Source: Candidatus Caldilinea saccharophila (GTDB lineage: Bacteria > Chloroflexota > Anaerolineae > Caldilineales > Caldilineaceae). Taken from it: DNA of 61,565 bases. Every line of letters starts with the position of its first letter. Position 1 is the stretch's first letter. This document shows positions 46,007 through 54,996 of this stretch, in pieces. The translations under genes and the position numbers were made by a program. The DNA is taken from NCBI GenBank assembly GCA_016710365.1, contig JADJVW010000033.1, positions 1 through 61,565 of the forward strand, read 5' to 3'. Below the pieces are notes generated by a model. The model was not told where the DNA came from. It saw nothing but the letters and a program-made list of their open reading frames with translations, and ran no database searches.

Positions 46007-46154
46007 ATCGGTCATCCACCTCTATCCACTAAAGTGTACAGATGACCGATGCTCACAGCAGGTTCAAACCTGATACTGTTGAGGATCAAAACCTCAACAA
46101 TCAGATATAGGCAACTACAGATTTTCGAAGTTCTATCTATAAGGAGATATAGAA
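46007..46154 (+). promoter_or_regulatory. Hairpin-rich leader of the decapeptide-repeat gene
   Basis: The 404-base gap before the gene is clearly AT-richer than its surroundings. In its last 150 bases are four potential stem-loops: ATCGGTCATC with its exact complement (46007-46016/46041-46050), CAGGT/ACCTG with TCAA loop (46059-46063/46068-46072), TGTTGAGG/CCTCAACA (46077-46084/46092-46099), and TTCTAT/ATAGAA (46131-46136/46149-46154). The last places the AAGGAG ribosome site in its loop and pairs the A of the ATG. This is consistent with translational control. 45750-46006 shows no gene; TATACT at 45900-45905 may be part of a promoter. Confidence 0.6.
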
Positions 46155-47657
46155 TGAAACACTTGACACGCTTCGGACAACTTGTTGTGGCGTTGATCTT
46201 TTCTGGCGTCGTTTTGATGATCAGTGCACTGCCTGCTCATGCCGGTGGCATCTGGGCCGACAGCTTACCGCAGGGCGGCATCTGGGCGGACAATCTCCCG
46301 CAGGGTGGCATCTGGGCGGACAATCTCCCGCAGGGTGGCATCTGGGCGGACAGCTTACCGAAGGGTGGCATCTGGGCGGATACTCTCCCGGAGGGCGGCA
46401 TCTGGGCCGATAGCGTACCGGAGGGTGGCATCTGGGCCGACAGCTTGCCGAAGGGTGGCATCTGGGCCGACAGCTTACCGAAGGGTGGCATCTGGGCCGA
46501 CAACCTGCCGCAGGGTGGCATCTGGGCCGACAATCTGCCGCAGGGCGGCATCTGGGCCGACAGCTTACCGAAGGGCGGCATTTGGGCCGACAGCTTACCG
46601 AAGGGTGGCATCTGGGCCGACAATCTGCCGAAGGGTGGCATCTGGGCGGATAATCTGCCGAAGGGTGGCATCTGGGCGGATAATCTCCCCAAGGGCGGCA
46701 TCTGGGCCGACAGCTTACCGCAGGGTGGCATCTGGGCAGATAATCTGCCGCAGGGTGGCATTTGGGCGGACAACCTCCCGCAGGGTGGCATTTGGGCCGA
46801 CAGCTTACCGCAGGGGGCGGCATCTGGGCAGATAATCTCCAGCAGGGTGGCATTTGGGCCGACAGCTTACCGAAGGGCGGCATCTGGGCCGACAACCTGC
46901 CGCAGGGCGGCACCTGGGCCGACAGCTTACCGCAGGGCGGCATTTGGGCCGACAACCTCCCCAAGGGTGGCATCTGGGCGGATAATCTGCCGAAGGGTGG
47001 CATCTGGGCGGACAACCTGCCACAGGGCGGCATCTGGGCGGATAATCTCCCCAAGGACGGCATCTGGGCCGACAGCTTACCGCAGGGCGGCATCTGGGCA
47101 GATAATCTGCCGCAGGGTGGCATTTGGGCGGACAGCTTACCGAAGGGCGGCATCTGGGCGGATAATCTCCCCAAGGGCGGCATCTGGGCCGACAGCTTAC
47201 CGCAGGGTGGCATCTGGGCAGATAATCTGCCGCAGGGTGGCATTTGGGCGGACAACCTCCCCAAAGGGCGGCATCTGGGGCTGACAGCTTACCGCAGGGT
47301 GGCATCTGGGCAGATAATCTGCCGCAGGGTGGCATTTGGGCGGACAACCTCCCGCAGGGTGGCATTTGGGCCGACAGCTTACCGCAGGGCGGCATCTGGG
47401 CGGACAACCTGCCACAGGGTGGCATCTGGGCCGACAGCTTACCGCAGGGTGGCATCTGGGCCGACAATCTCCCGCAGGGTGGCATCTGGGCCGACAGCTT
47501 ACCGCAGGGTGGCATCTGGGCCGACAATCTCCCGCAGGGTGGCATCTGGGCCGACAGCTTACCGCAGGGTGGCATCTGGGCCGACAATCTCCCGCAGGGT
47601 GGCATCTGGGCCGACAGCTTACCGCAGAATGTGATGTCGAAAGATATGTTGTTCTAA
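46154..47657 (+). CDS. Secreted protein of 46 tandem decapeptides GGIWAD(S/N)LP(Q/K), frameshifted in the array
   Basis: ATG 46154 after a strong AAGGAGATATAGA site. A 30-residue Sec signal peptide ends SALPAHA, and the mature protein starts directly with the first repeat. I count 46 decapeptide units (46244-47627), then the tail NVMSKDMLF. Gly-Gly-Ile-Trp-Ala-Asp-(Ser/Asn)-Leu-Pro-(Gln/Lys) is almost invariant; rare units have Glu, Val or Thr (SVPE, TLPE, GGTW). Two extra G near 46814, one A near 47265 and one G near 47276 disturb the frame; restoring it gives about 499 residues. One Trp per ten residues, acidic, no Cys. A glycosyltransferase gene and an HtrA-like protease follow. Not recognised as any known family. 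Confidence 0.85.
46244..47627 (+). repeat. 30-bp tandem coding array (46 units, with 60-bp higher-order units)
   Basis: Each unit is close to GGTGGCATCTGGGCCGACAG plus CTTACCGCAG. From 47418 on, a 60-bp double unit (Ser version then Asn version) recurs almost without change, indicating recent expansion. Earlier units differ at silent positions (GCC/GCG, TTACCG/CTGCCG/CTCCCG) and at CAG/AAG. All six frames are largely open here as a consequence of the 30-bp period. Confidence 0.95.
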
Positions 47658-47708
47658 GGGCATGTTGCGTGATGCAAAGACAGAAATCATCCTGACGCGT
47701 AGCGATTG

Positions 47709-49004
47709 ATGCGCATTGTTATCGTCACCATCGGGACGCGCGGCGACGTACAACCTTATATTGCGTTGGCTCAGGGCTTGCATAGCGCCGGCCACAAAGT
47801 AACAATTTGCACCCATCCGACCTTTCGCGGCTTTATTGAAACACGTGCGGTCGGCTTTGCACCACTGGCAGGCGACATCCGCGCACTGCTGGCGAGCGAT
47901 GCAGGACGCCGCCTATTGTCGCAACAAAATCCATTGGCTGCGGTGCGCCAGTTGCAAGCCATCGCCGCCCCACTCCTGCGTGAAGTGATGGCGGATATCA
48001 TCACCGCCAGCGCGGGCGCCGACCTGATCCTAGGCTCGACGCTCGGCTATCTGAACGCCGTGACCGCGGCGCAAGTGCATGATGTCCCCTTGATCCTGGC
48101 GGGGTTGCAACCTTTTACACCGACGACAGCCTTTCCCAGCGCGCTGCTCGCCCCGCCGCGCCGCCTGCCGGGGAAGGCGCTCTACAACAGGCTGACGCAT
48201 CTCGCCAGTTATCGTCTCCTCCAGTTGGTCTCGGCGCGGCTTGTCAACCGCTTTCGCCGGGAATTGACTGGCCTCCCGCCTCTGCACTACACCGACGTTT
48301 TCGGAGACTTGATTGCCCAGCATCGCCCCGTTCTCTACGGCTTTAGCGAGCATTTGCTGCCCCGCCCCGCGGACTATGGCGACGCCATCGCCATCACCGG
48401 TTTTTGGTTTCTGGAGCAAGCGACCACGTGGCAACCGCCTACTGCGCTGGAAGCGTTTCTGGCCGCCGGCGCGCCGCCCGTCTACATTGGTTTTGGCAGC
48501 ATGAGCGACCGCGATCCAGCGCAGGCCGCGCGCATCGCAGTGGAGGCGCTGCAGCGCAGCGGGCAGCGCGGCATCTTAGCGTCCGGCTGGGAGGGACTGC
48601 GCGCCGAACATCTTCCCGCCGATATCCTGCTCATTGACGGCGCGCCCCACGACTGGCTTTTCCCACGCATGGCGTTGGTGGTGCATCACGGCGGCGTCGG
48701 CACTGTGGCGGCTGCGCTGCGCGCCGGCGTCCCGCAGATCGTCGTGCCCTTCAGCGCCGACCAACCGCTCTGGGCGGAAATGATCTATCAACGCGGCGTC
48801 GGTTCCCGGCCACTGCCCCGCAGTCGGCTGCAAGCGACGCGGCTGGCGGCAGCGATCACCACCACGCTGCACGATGCACCCTTGCACCACCGCGTCCGAA
48901 ATTTGGCCGAAGCCGTGCGACGCGAAGATGGCGTCGGCAAAACCGTGGAGATTGTAAGCAAAATGAAAAAAGTAACGCTTGCCACAACGCGCTCGATTCG
49001 CTAA
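47709..49004 (+). CDS. UGT/MGT-type glycosyltransferase (GT1, sterol-glucosyltransferase-like)
   Basis: 431 residues. GT-B fold: N-terminal acceptor domain starting IVTIGTRGDVQPYIALAQGL (typical of the family), then PVYIGFGSMSDRDPAQAARI and the donor-binding signature MALVVHHGGVGTVAAALRAG, VPQIVVPFSADQPLWA, closest to sterol and macrolide glucosyltransferases. It transfers a sugar from a nucleotide donor to a small hydrophobic acceptor. It begins 51 bases after the repeat-protein gene on the same strand; an operon is possible but the ribosome site is poor. Acceptor unknown. Confidence 0.93.
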   Translation: MRIVIVTIGTRGDVQPYIALAQGLHSAGHKVTICTHPTFRGFIETRAVGFAPLAGDIRALLASDAGRRLLSQQNPLAAVRQLQAIAAPLLREVMADIITASAGADLILGSTLGYLNAVTAAQVHDVPLILAGLQPFTPTTAFPSALLAPPRRLPGKALYNRLTHLASYRLLQLVSARLVNRFRRELTGLPPLHYTDVFGDLIAQHRPVLYGFSEHLLPRPADYGDAIAITGFWFLEQATTWQPPTALEAFLAAGAPPVYIGFGSMSDRDPAQAARIAVEALQRSGQRGILASGWEGLRAEHLPADILLIDGAPHDWLFPRMALVVHHGGVGTVAAALRAGVPQIVVPFSADQPLWAEMIYQRGVGSRPLPRSRLQATRLAAAITTTLHDAPLHHRVRNLAEAVRREDGVGKTVEIVSKMKKVTLATTRSIR

Positions 49005-49074
49005 GATAGAGCTATTGTCCTTAATAAATTATCCAACGACTTCTTGCTCTGAACAGCTCAGTAAAGGAACGATC

Positions 49075-52064
49075 ATGCGCACTCTCAATTGCTTGTATCC
49101 TAGAGGTCTGCTCGTCTTGTCAACTTTATGCATCGCGCTGCTGTTGCCAGTTGTCGCCAATGCGACGGCGCCGCCCCCCTTATCACAACGCACCACCGCC
49201 ACCCCCGCCGCCACACCCGCCCCGATCGACAATCTGGAAGATGTACAGCAAGCCGTTGTCCGGATCGAAGCTGTCGGCGTCTTCAAAGACCCGGCAGAAG
49301 GGATGTTGATGGAAGCAGGCTCCGGCAGCGGTTTCATTATTGACCCGGAAGGTTATGTCGTCACCAACAACCACGTGGTCACCGGCGCCGCGTTCTATAA
49401 AGTCTATCTGGATGGCAAGCAGAATCCAGTCAATGCTCGCGTGCTGGGCGTCTCCGAATGTGCGGACCTGGCAGTGATCGACCTGCAGGGCAAGGGGTAT
49501 CCCTACCTGGCCTGGTACGACCAACCGCTCAAAGTGGGTCTGGATGTCTATGCGGCTGGGTTCCCGCTTGGCGACCCCGAATACACGCTGACACGCGGCA
49601 TCGTCGCCAAAGCGCGCGCCGACGGCGAGACCGACTGGGCCTCGGTGGATGGTGTGATCCAGCACGACGCCATCATCGACCACGGCAATTCCGGCGGCCC
49701 GTTGGTAACGGCGAACGGGCAGATCGCGGGCATCAACTACGCTGGTGACCGCGACGCCAATCAGTTCTACGCCATCGGCAGCGACGGCGCCTTGAAGATC
49801 GTCGAACAACTGCTGGAAGGCAACGACGTCGACTCAATCGGCGTCAATGGCCGCGCCATCTTGAGCGATGACGGCTCCTCCTACGGCATCTGGGTCTCCT
49901 CCGTGGCGTCAGGCTCGCCCGCCGATGACGTTGGCCTGGAGCCGGGTGATATTATCCTGTCACTGGAAAGCGTGCCGGTTGCTGAAGACGGCACCATGTC
50001 CACCTACTGCGAAATTTTACGCAGCCACGCCGCCGACGATGTGATGGCGATCGAAGTGCTGCGCCTCGATACCGATGAAATCCTCGAAGGTCAGATCAAT
50101 GGGCGGCAGTTGCAGCAAAGCGTCTCATTGGCCGGCCAGGAAGGGGCCGCACAACAGCCCGGCGATGAGCCGGCCGACGACGAAACCTACGCCGAATTCG
50201 CTACTATTTCCGACGCACAGGGTGTCCTGACCTTTGACACACCCGCCGCGTGGGTGGATAGCAAGGATGCCGACTGGGAGTTCAACGATGAGGTCGTTGG
50301 CCTGCGTTTGGACATTTCACCCGACCTGACCAACTTCTACGACGACTGGGGCATTCCCGGCGCGATCCTGCGCTACTCCGAATCGATGCCCGACCAGATG
50401 GCCGTCGAGGATCTGCTGGATGAGTACACGCTAGGCAAATCGTGCACCAAAGGCGAGCGCGATGTGCTTGAACTGGGCGACCTTGCCGGCGCCTTCCAGA
50501 TCTGGGATGAATGCGGCGGCACCGCAACCTCCAGCGCCATCGTCGCGCTGGCGCCGACCGAGACGGCGGCCTACTATGTCCTGATCGAGTTATACGCCGC
50601 TGAAGCGCGCGATTTCAACGCGTGGGACACGCTTTTGAACTCGCTAGTCGTCACCCCGGTCGGCAGCCAACAGCAGGAGCCGCCAACGCCCGTCACCAAT
50701 GACGACAGCCCGCTTTTCGACCTTGTCGACACCAGCGATTTGGCCTACACCTATGTCGCCATCGAAGACCCGGCGATCAGTGCGCTGATCCCGGCAGAGT
50801 ACAGTGACATCACTTCGGCGGTGTGGACCAACAGCGACGGCGAGCCGCTCGGCTTCATTCTGACCGCGGCGCCCGACATCGATGAGTTCAACGCGGCCTG
50901 GAACACCCTGGCATCATCATCAAGAGCGCCACCGGGTTCGCGGCGTCGACCGACACGACCGACAGCGGCGCCACCGAGGAAACCGGGCCGGTCTTTGTCA
51001 GCGTGACCGACGACACCAGCACGATCAGCGTGCGCGTGCCGGAGACATGGAGCGACGTCGTCAGCGAAGACTGGGAGATCGACGGCAGCCCCATCGGCAC
51101 CGCGTTGAGCGCCGCACCCAACGTACAGGCGTTCAACGACACCTGGGAAACGCCCGGCGTCTTCATTGGCGTGTCCGAAGCTGTTGCAAGCGAGTTCACG
51201 GTCGATGGGCTGCTCGATGTCTTTGACTTTGCCGACAATTGCAACTACGGTGAACGTCAACCCTATGAGACTGAGGCTCTAGTCGGCGCCTACGACGTGT
51301 GGAATGACTGCGGGGACGTTGCAGGCAGTATGTTCGTGGTGCTGGCTGCAACACCGTTGGACGCCGCCGCGCCGATGATTTTGCTCTACACGCTGCTGCC
51401 TACTGCGGGGGAGGCCGGCGTCTTTGGCGATCTCGTCGATACCCTGGCGATTGCCGGCGCCGTCCAGTCCGCCCAGGCCGCCGCGCAGGAAGAAGTGCTC
51501 AGCAATCCATCGGCGACTGTGGTGGTCGAGCGCCTCAATGTGCGCAGTGGCCCCGGCACGAACTTCAACCGCGTCGGCGCCGTGGCGCAGGGCGACGCGC
51601 TGATCGTCACCGGTCAGGTGGACAGCTGCGGCTGGCTTCAGATCACGACGCCGGATGGGGTGGAAGGCTGGGTGTCGGGCAACAGCCAGTATGTCACGCT
51701 CGATGCCCGCTGTGCCGACATACCGGAAGTCAATGCGCCCACCGCGCCGGCTTCGGGCGGATCGAGCGGCGGCAGTTCAAGCGGGTCGCAGTCCGGCAGC
51801 GGTCGGACAAGCGGCGGCAGCGCCAGCCAGGGCTGCTATCTCTTCCAAAACCAGATCGGCCCGGAACTCACGATCACCTTCACCTTAAAGGACACCGGCA
51901 AAGCCGAGTCCTTCAAGGTGCCGGGCAACGGCGAAGTCGAGAAATGCTTCAACCCAGGTCGCTACACCTACACGCTCGACGCGCCACCGCCGTGGGATTC
52001 CACCAACGGCGAACTGACGGTCGAAGCCGGCGACAACTTCCTCTTCCCGATCTCGCCAGAATAA
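49075..52064 (+). CDS. Secreted HtrA/DegP-like protease with PDZ, three copies of an unnamed domain and SH3b, frameshifted
   Basis: ATG 49075 with AAAGGA upstream; a signal peptide precedes a Thr/Pro spacer. Trypsin-like S1C domain: GSGFIIDPEGYVVTNNHVV (His), SECADLAVIDL (Asp), DHGNSGGPL (Ser). A PDZ domain follows (VASGSPADDVGLEPGDIILS). Three related modules come next, at about 50195-50660, 50720-50990 (truncated) and 51005-51460; copies 1 and 3 carry DISPDLTNFYDDWGIPG / SAAPNVQAFNDTWETPG, a Cys pair, and an AxxVWDxCG motif. A frame change near 50909 lies in copy 2. An SH3b domain (LNVRSGPGTNFNRVGAV, then WLQITTPDGVEGWV) and a Gly/Ser linker precede a last beta domain. About 996 residues. 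It probably degrades or processes envelope proteins. Confidence 0.92.
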
Positions 52065-52080
52065 CGAAGCAGCAATAAAA

Positions 52081-52122
52081 CGCGGATTGGGTGGACTTGC
52101 ATGAAAAGTCCGCCCAATTCGC
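52081..52122. repeat. Dispersed repeat family A, short copy
   Basis: CGCGGATTGGGTGGACTT faces AAGTCCGCCCAATTCGCG in inverted order with a six-base loop. It lies just after the HtrA-like stop and may act as its terminator. Confidence 0.65.
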
Positions 52123-52221
52123 GTGCCCTTCAAGGCAAGAACGTTTAGCGCGTCATTGTCGATTTGACAGCGATGCTATAGAAGGGCTTTCTTATATAGC
52201 TGGGGCGTAGTAAATCTGTCG

Positions 52222-52650
52222 CTACTCAAAGACTTCGGCAGAAATGCTAACGACTTCCGGTGCAACTCCAGCATCAACCAGATCATAACCGTTCACCTTA
52301 ACCGTCTCTCCCGGTCTGATTCGGATTCCATATTCATAATCGTCATCAATAACGAAATCATCTTCATCAAGAAATTCGATTCTAGCGTTCAGGTCAAGGG
52401 TTGAGTTGCTGGTATTCTTGATTTCTAATACCCAAGCCATTTTCCACCAAATATCATTCGACTCGATGACCTTCCCATCCACATTCAATATCTCGAATAT
52501 CGATGAGTCATCACCGGAGTCCCGATCGCTATCACCGATTGATTCCGTTGTCTCCGCATCAACGGCGAGGTTTTGCGGCACTGTATAGGTTGTCGTTAGG
52601 GTACTGCTTATTCCCAATATGGAGGAAAGCAAGTTAACTTGGGTCACCAC
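52222..52650 (-). CDS. Hypothetical protein with FxLYD-like domain, AT-rich
   Basis: 142 residues from the GTG at 52650; the true start is unsure because no ribosome site is seen and the same frame extends upstream without ATG. There may be a short hydrophobic N-terminus (VNLLSSILGISSTLTTTY). The C-terminal 80 residues have the pattern WVLEIKNTSNSTLDLNARIE, FLDEDDFVIDDDY, and RPGETVKVNG, like FxLYD domains that follow lipoprotein or membrane anchors. It is very acidic (DSDRDSGDDS). Base composition of 52140-52860 is markedly lower in GC than its neighbours, suggesting acquisition by transfer. Function unknown. Confidence 0.6.
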   Translation of the reverse strand: MVTQVNLLSSILGISSTLTTTYTVPQNLAVDAETTESIGDSDRDSGDDSSIFEILNVDGKVIESNDIWWKMAWVLEIKNTSNSTLDLNARIEFLDEDDFVIDDDYEYGIRIRPGETVKVNGYDLVDAGVAPEVVSISAEVFE

Positions 52651-52849
52651 AGCTACTCTCGCTCCACTTCCTTCGGGGGGGCGGCCCAGGGTTTTCCTCC
52701 TCTCACTTTGTTAGAATTTTTCTGCTTCTGACAAGGGCTATCGACCTGTTGGACGAGTACAAAAAATCGTCGAGTCCATTTCTGATTTGCTGTATCTTGA
52801 TCTGATGCTTCCACCTAGGAAAAGCCGTCGATCTGAACAGGCAATGGTG

Positions 52850-52855
52850 TACAAT
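52850..52855 (+). promoter_or_regulatory. TACAAT -10 box before pgeF
   Basis: TGGTGTACAAT matches the box at 32789-32799 over all eleven bases. The pgeF ATG lies 11 bases after its last base, so the mRNA has almost no leader. Region 52651-52849 shows no gene. Confidence 0.5.
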
Positions 52856-52865
52856 TTACCTTCTT

Positions 52866-53676
52866 ATGAATCGTATCCACCACGCCAATGGCGTTATTAC
52901 CTTGACTTTTGACTCACTGGCCGATTTTCCGGTCGCCGCGCATATCGCCACCCGGCACGGCGGCGTCAGCCCTGACCCGTGGCGCAGCCTCAACTTCGGC
53001 ATCTTGCGCGGAGACGATCGCGACCGCGTGCTGGAAAACCGCCGGCGGTTGGCGACGGCGCTCGGCGTGCACGCGGCCGATTTCGTGCATTGTCGGCAGG
53101 TGCACGGCACCGGCATCGCCAAAGTGGACTGGGAAAACGCCGGCGCGGTGATGGACGGCAGCGACGGGCTGATCACCGACGCCGTCGGCCCTGCCCCTCA
53201 GCCTGGTCTTTGCCGACTGTGCGCCGCTGCTGATCTATGACCCCGTCCACCATGCGCTTGGCGTCATGCATGCGGGTTGGCGCGGCACGGTCAACGGCGC
53301 GGCCACCGCGCTGCTCTGGGCCATGCAGGCCGCCTACGACAGCGACCCGGCGCAGGTGCAGGTGGCCATTGGCCCCAGCATCGGCCCGCAAAGTTACGAA
53401 GTTGGCGCAGAAGTCGTCGCGCTGGCAACCGCACGTCTGCCCGACCCGGCCGCGCTCTTCACCTACCCCAACGGCGCCGACCGCAACCCATACTTCGATC
53501 TCTGGCAGGCCAACGTTCAATTGCTCGCCCAGGCCGGCGTGCCGGTCGCACAGATCGAGGTCAGCGGCATCGACGCCGCGCAGCACACCGCCGACTTCTT
53601 CAGCCACCGCGCCGAACGCGGCCGCTGCGGGCTGTTCAGCATGGTGGCGTGGTTGGAAGAGATAGAACGCGGATGA
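52866..53676 (+). CDS. pgeF: Peptidoglycan editing factor PgeF (YfiH/laccase-domain), frameshifted
   Basis: About 269 residues. Family motifs: TRHGGVSPDPWRSLNFG, RRRLATALGVHAADFVHCRQ with VHGTGI, then after a frame change near 53195 SLVFADCAPLLIYDP and GVMHAGWRGTVNGAATALLW (metal-binding His and Cys), VAIGPSIGPQSYEV, and the final FFSHRAERGRCGLFSMVAW. Members are now described as purine nucleoside phosphorylase/adenosine deaminase and as factors for peptidoglycan fidelity. The C-terminal residues IERG and stop TGA come from a family A repeat that starts at 53662. Confidence 0.93.
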
Positions 53677-53704
53677 CGCGGATTTGGCGGATTCCCGCGG
53701 ATTG
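53662..53704. repeat. Dispersed repeat family A, copy providing the pgeF stop
   Basis: ATAGAACGCGGATGACGCGG starts inside the last codons of pgeF and supplies its TGA, then continues GGCGGATTCCCGCGGATTG. This shows the element inserted at, or was recruited by, the end of a gene. Confidence 0.7.
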
Positions 53705-53749
53705 AAAGGAGACTTCGCGTTCCAGCACATGGTCGATAGGAAGGTAGCT

Positions 53750-54955
53750 ATGAACTTTGCAAGTTGTCGCTATTGTGCACCATTTCTTGTCGTTGTTTTT
53801 CTGGTAATGCTGGGGCAGGCCGCGTTGGCGCAAGGCGAGTCTGCTGCGATGCCCGACGCCGCACCCAATCTGCTCGTCAACGCCAACTTCGAGTGCGGAG
53901 AAGAAGGTTACACGGCGGCCGACATCCCACCAGGCGATACCAAGCCCAATTATTATCCGAACCACTGGACGGTCGTCAGCAGCACGACGATTCCCATCCT
54001 CACCAGCGCGCGCATCCGCTTCGCCAAAAGTTGCGACGGCGAGGCGCACGTCGAGAAGATCGAGGGACGCGACAGCGTGTTGATCCGCGCGCTCGACCAC
54101 GAGACGCCGCCGGAGCCGGGCAAGCCCTTTGACGTGACGCTGCTCCAGCAGGTAGACGTCGTCAGCGGCGCGACCTACAGCCTCAGCGGCTGGATGCTGA
54201 CGCTGTGCGGCGGCAGCAACACTGTGCCCCGCAACGATTGCCCGGAAGAATACTACATGGCGAAACTGCTCGGCATCGACCCGACCGGCGGCGTCGATCC
54301 CGATGCGCCCTCCGTGCAGTGGGTGGAGAACCGGCGCAACTTTGTCGAGCCGGATGGCAGGACGCGCATTGGCTGGCAGAACCTCCGGCTGGGCGCCACC
54401 GCGCAAGCGATAACAATGACCGTCTTTGCGCGCATCGCCAGCCCATTTCAGTGGCATGGCAACCACGGCTTTATCGACGCGCTGAGCCTGGTGCGCGGCC
54501 CGACCGCCACGCTCACTGCGACGGCGCTGCTCAGCACGACTGCACCGCTCGGCGAGACGGCGCCACCCACCGGCGGCGCTGTCATCACCTTGACGTGGGC
54601 GGGTGAGCTTGGCCCCGACATCCCGTTGATCGAGGGCGGCAGGCATGAACTGCGCTTTGACCTGCAATATTGGCACGACGCCAATCAACGCTGGCGCGAC
54701 ATCCTCAGCGACGCCGACGCGGGAGAAGCGCTTTTCCATGCGGCCTGCGCCGGCAGCAGCTATCGCTTTCGCGTCCAGCCGCGCGCCGAACAGCCGGAGG
54801 GCGTCAAGGGCGCTTCGCCCAACCAGCGCTATCCCGGCGTGTGGAGCGAGCCGCTCGACATCTTTGTGCCAGCGGCGCCGGTGGCGCCTGGGATTCCCTT
54901 CACGGTGACGGATCAACTTTTTCTGCCCCTGCTCCAGAGTCAGCGCACCTGCTGA
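53750..54955 (+). CDS. Secreted beta-sandwich (CBM-like) protein with LPLL-type C-terminus
   Basis: 401 residues from the ATG at 53750, preferred to 53729 because AGGAAGG lies before it and the signal peptide then starts at once (FLVVVFLVMLGQAALAQ). The mature part begins PNLLVNANFECGEEGYTAAD, the usual entry to a carbohydrate-binding-like jelly-roll domain (about residues 35-260), with GFIDALSLVRG closing it. A fibronectin-like region follows (about 270-380: HELRFDLQYWHDANQRWRDI). It ends QLFLPLLQSQRTC. This resembles YLHLPIIRR at the end of the secreted protease (37562). No catalytic motif. Function unknown. Confidence 0.75.
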   Translation: MNFASCRYCAPFLVVVFLVMLGQAALAQGESAAMPDAAPNLLVNANFECGEEGYTAADIPPGDTKPNYYPNHWTVVSSTTIPILTSARIRFAKSCDGEAHVEKIEGRDSVLIRALDHETPPEPGKPFDVTLLQQVDVVSGATYSLSGWMLTLCGGSNTVPRNDCPEEYYMAKLLGIDPTGGVDPDAPSVQWVENRRNFVEPDGRTRIGWQNLRLGATAQAITMTVFARIASPFQWHGNHGFIDALSLVRGPTATLTATALLSTTAPLGETAPPTGGAVITLTWAGELGPDIPLIEGGRHELRFDLQYWHDANQRWRDILSDADAGEALFHAACAGSSYRFRVQPRAEQPEGVKGASPNQRYPGVWSEPLDIFVPAAPVAPGIPFTVTDQLFLPLLQSQRTC

Positions 54956-54982
54956 CAGCTTGCCCGGCGTCCGATTCGTTGG

Positions 54983-54988
54983 TAGAAT
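54983..54988 (+). promoter_or_regulatory. TAGAAT -10 box, leaderless yggS
   Basis: GTTGGTAGAAT precedes the yggS ATG (54997) by eight bases and there is no ribosome site. The transcript should start at or within two bases of the ATG. Confidence 0.5.
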
Positions 54989-54996
54989 CTTGGGCT

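Noticed and set aside
46059..46072. tRNA T-arm-like CAGGTTCAAACCTG
   Set aside because: No other tRNA arms in proper distance; it is one of several hairpins of the leader.
46221..47264. Long open frames on both strands over the decapeptide array (for example repeated GRLSAQMPPC on the minus strand)
   Set aside because: A 30-bp repeat without stop codons opens every frame; only the plus frame with signal peptide and strong ribosome site is supported.
46244..47627. CRISPR array (30-bp repeats)
   Set aside because: Repeats are contiguous, with no spacers, and encode a regular peptide.
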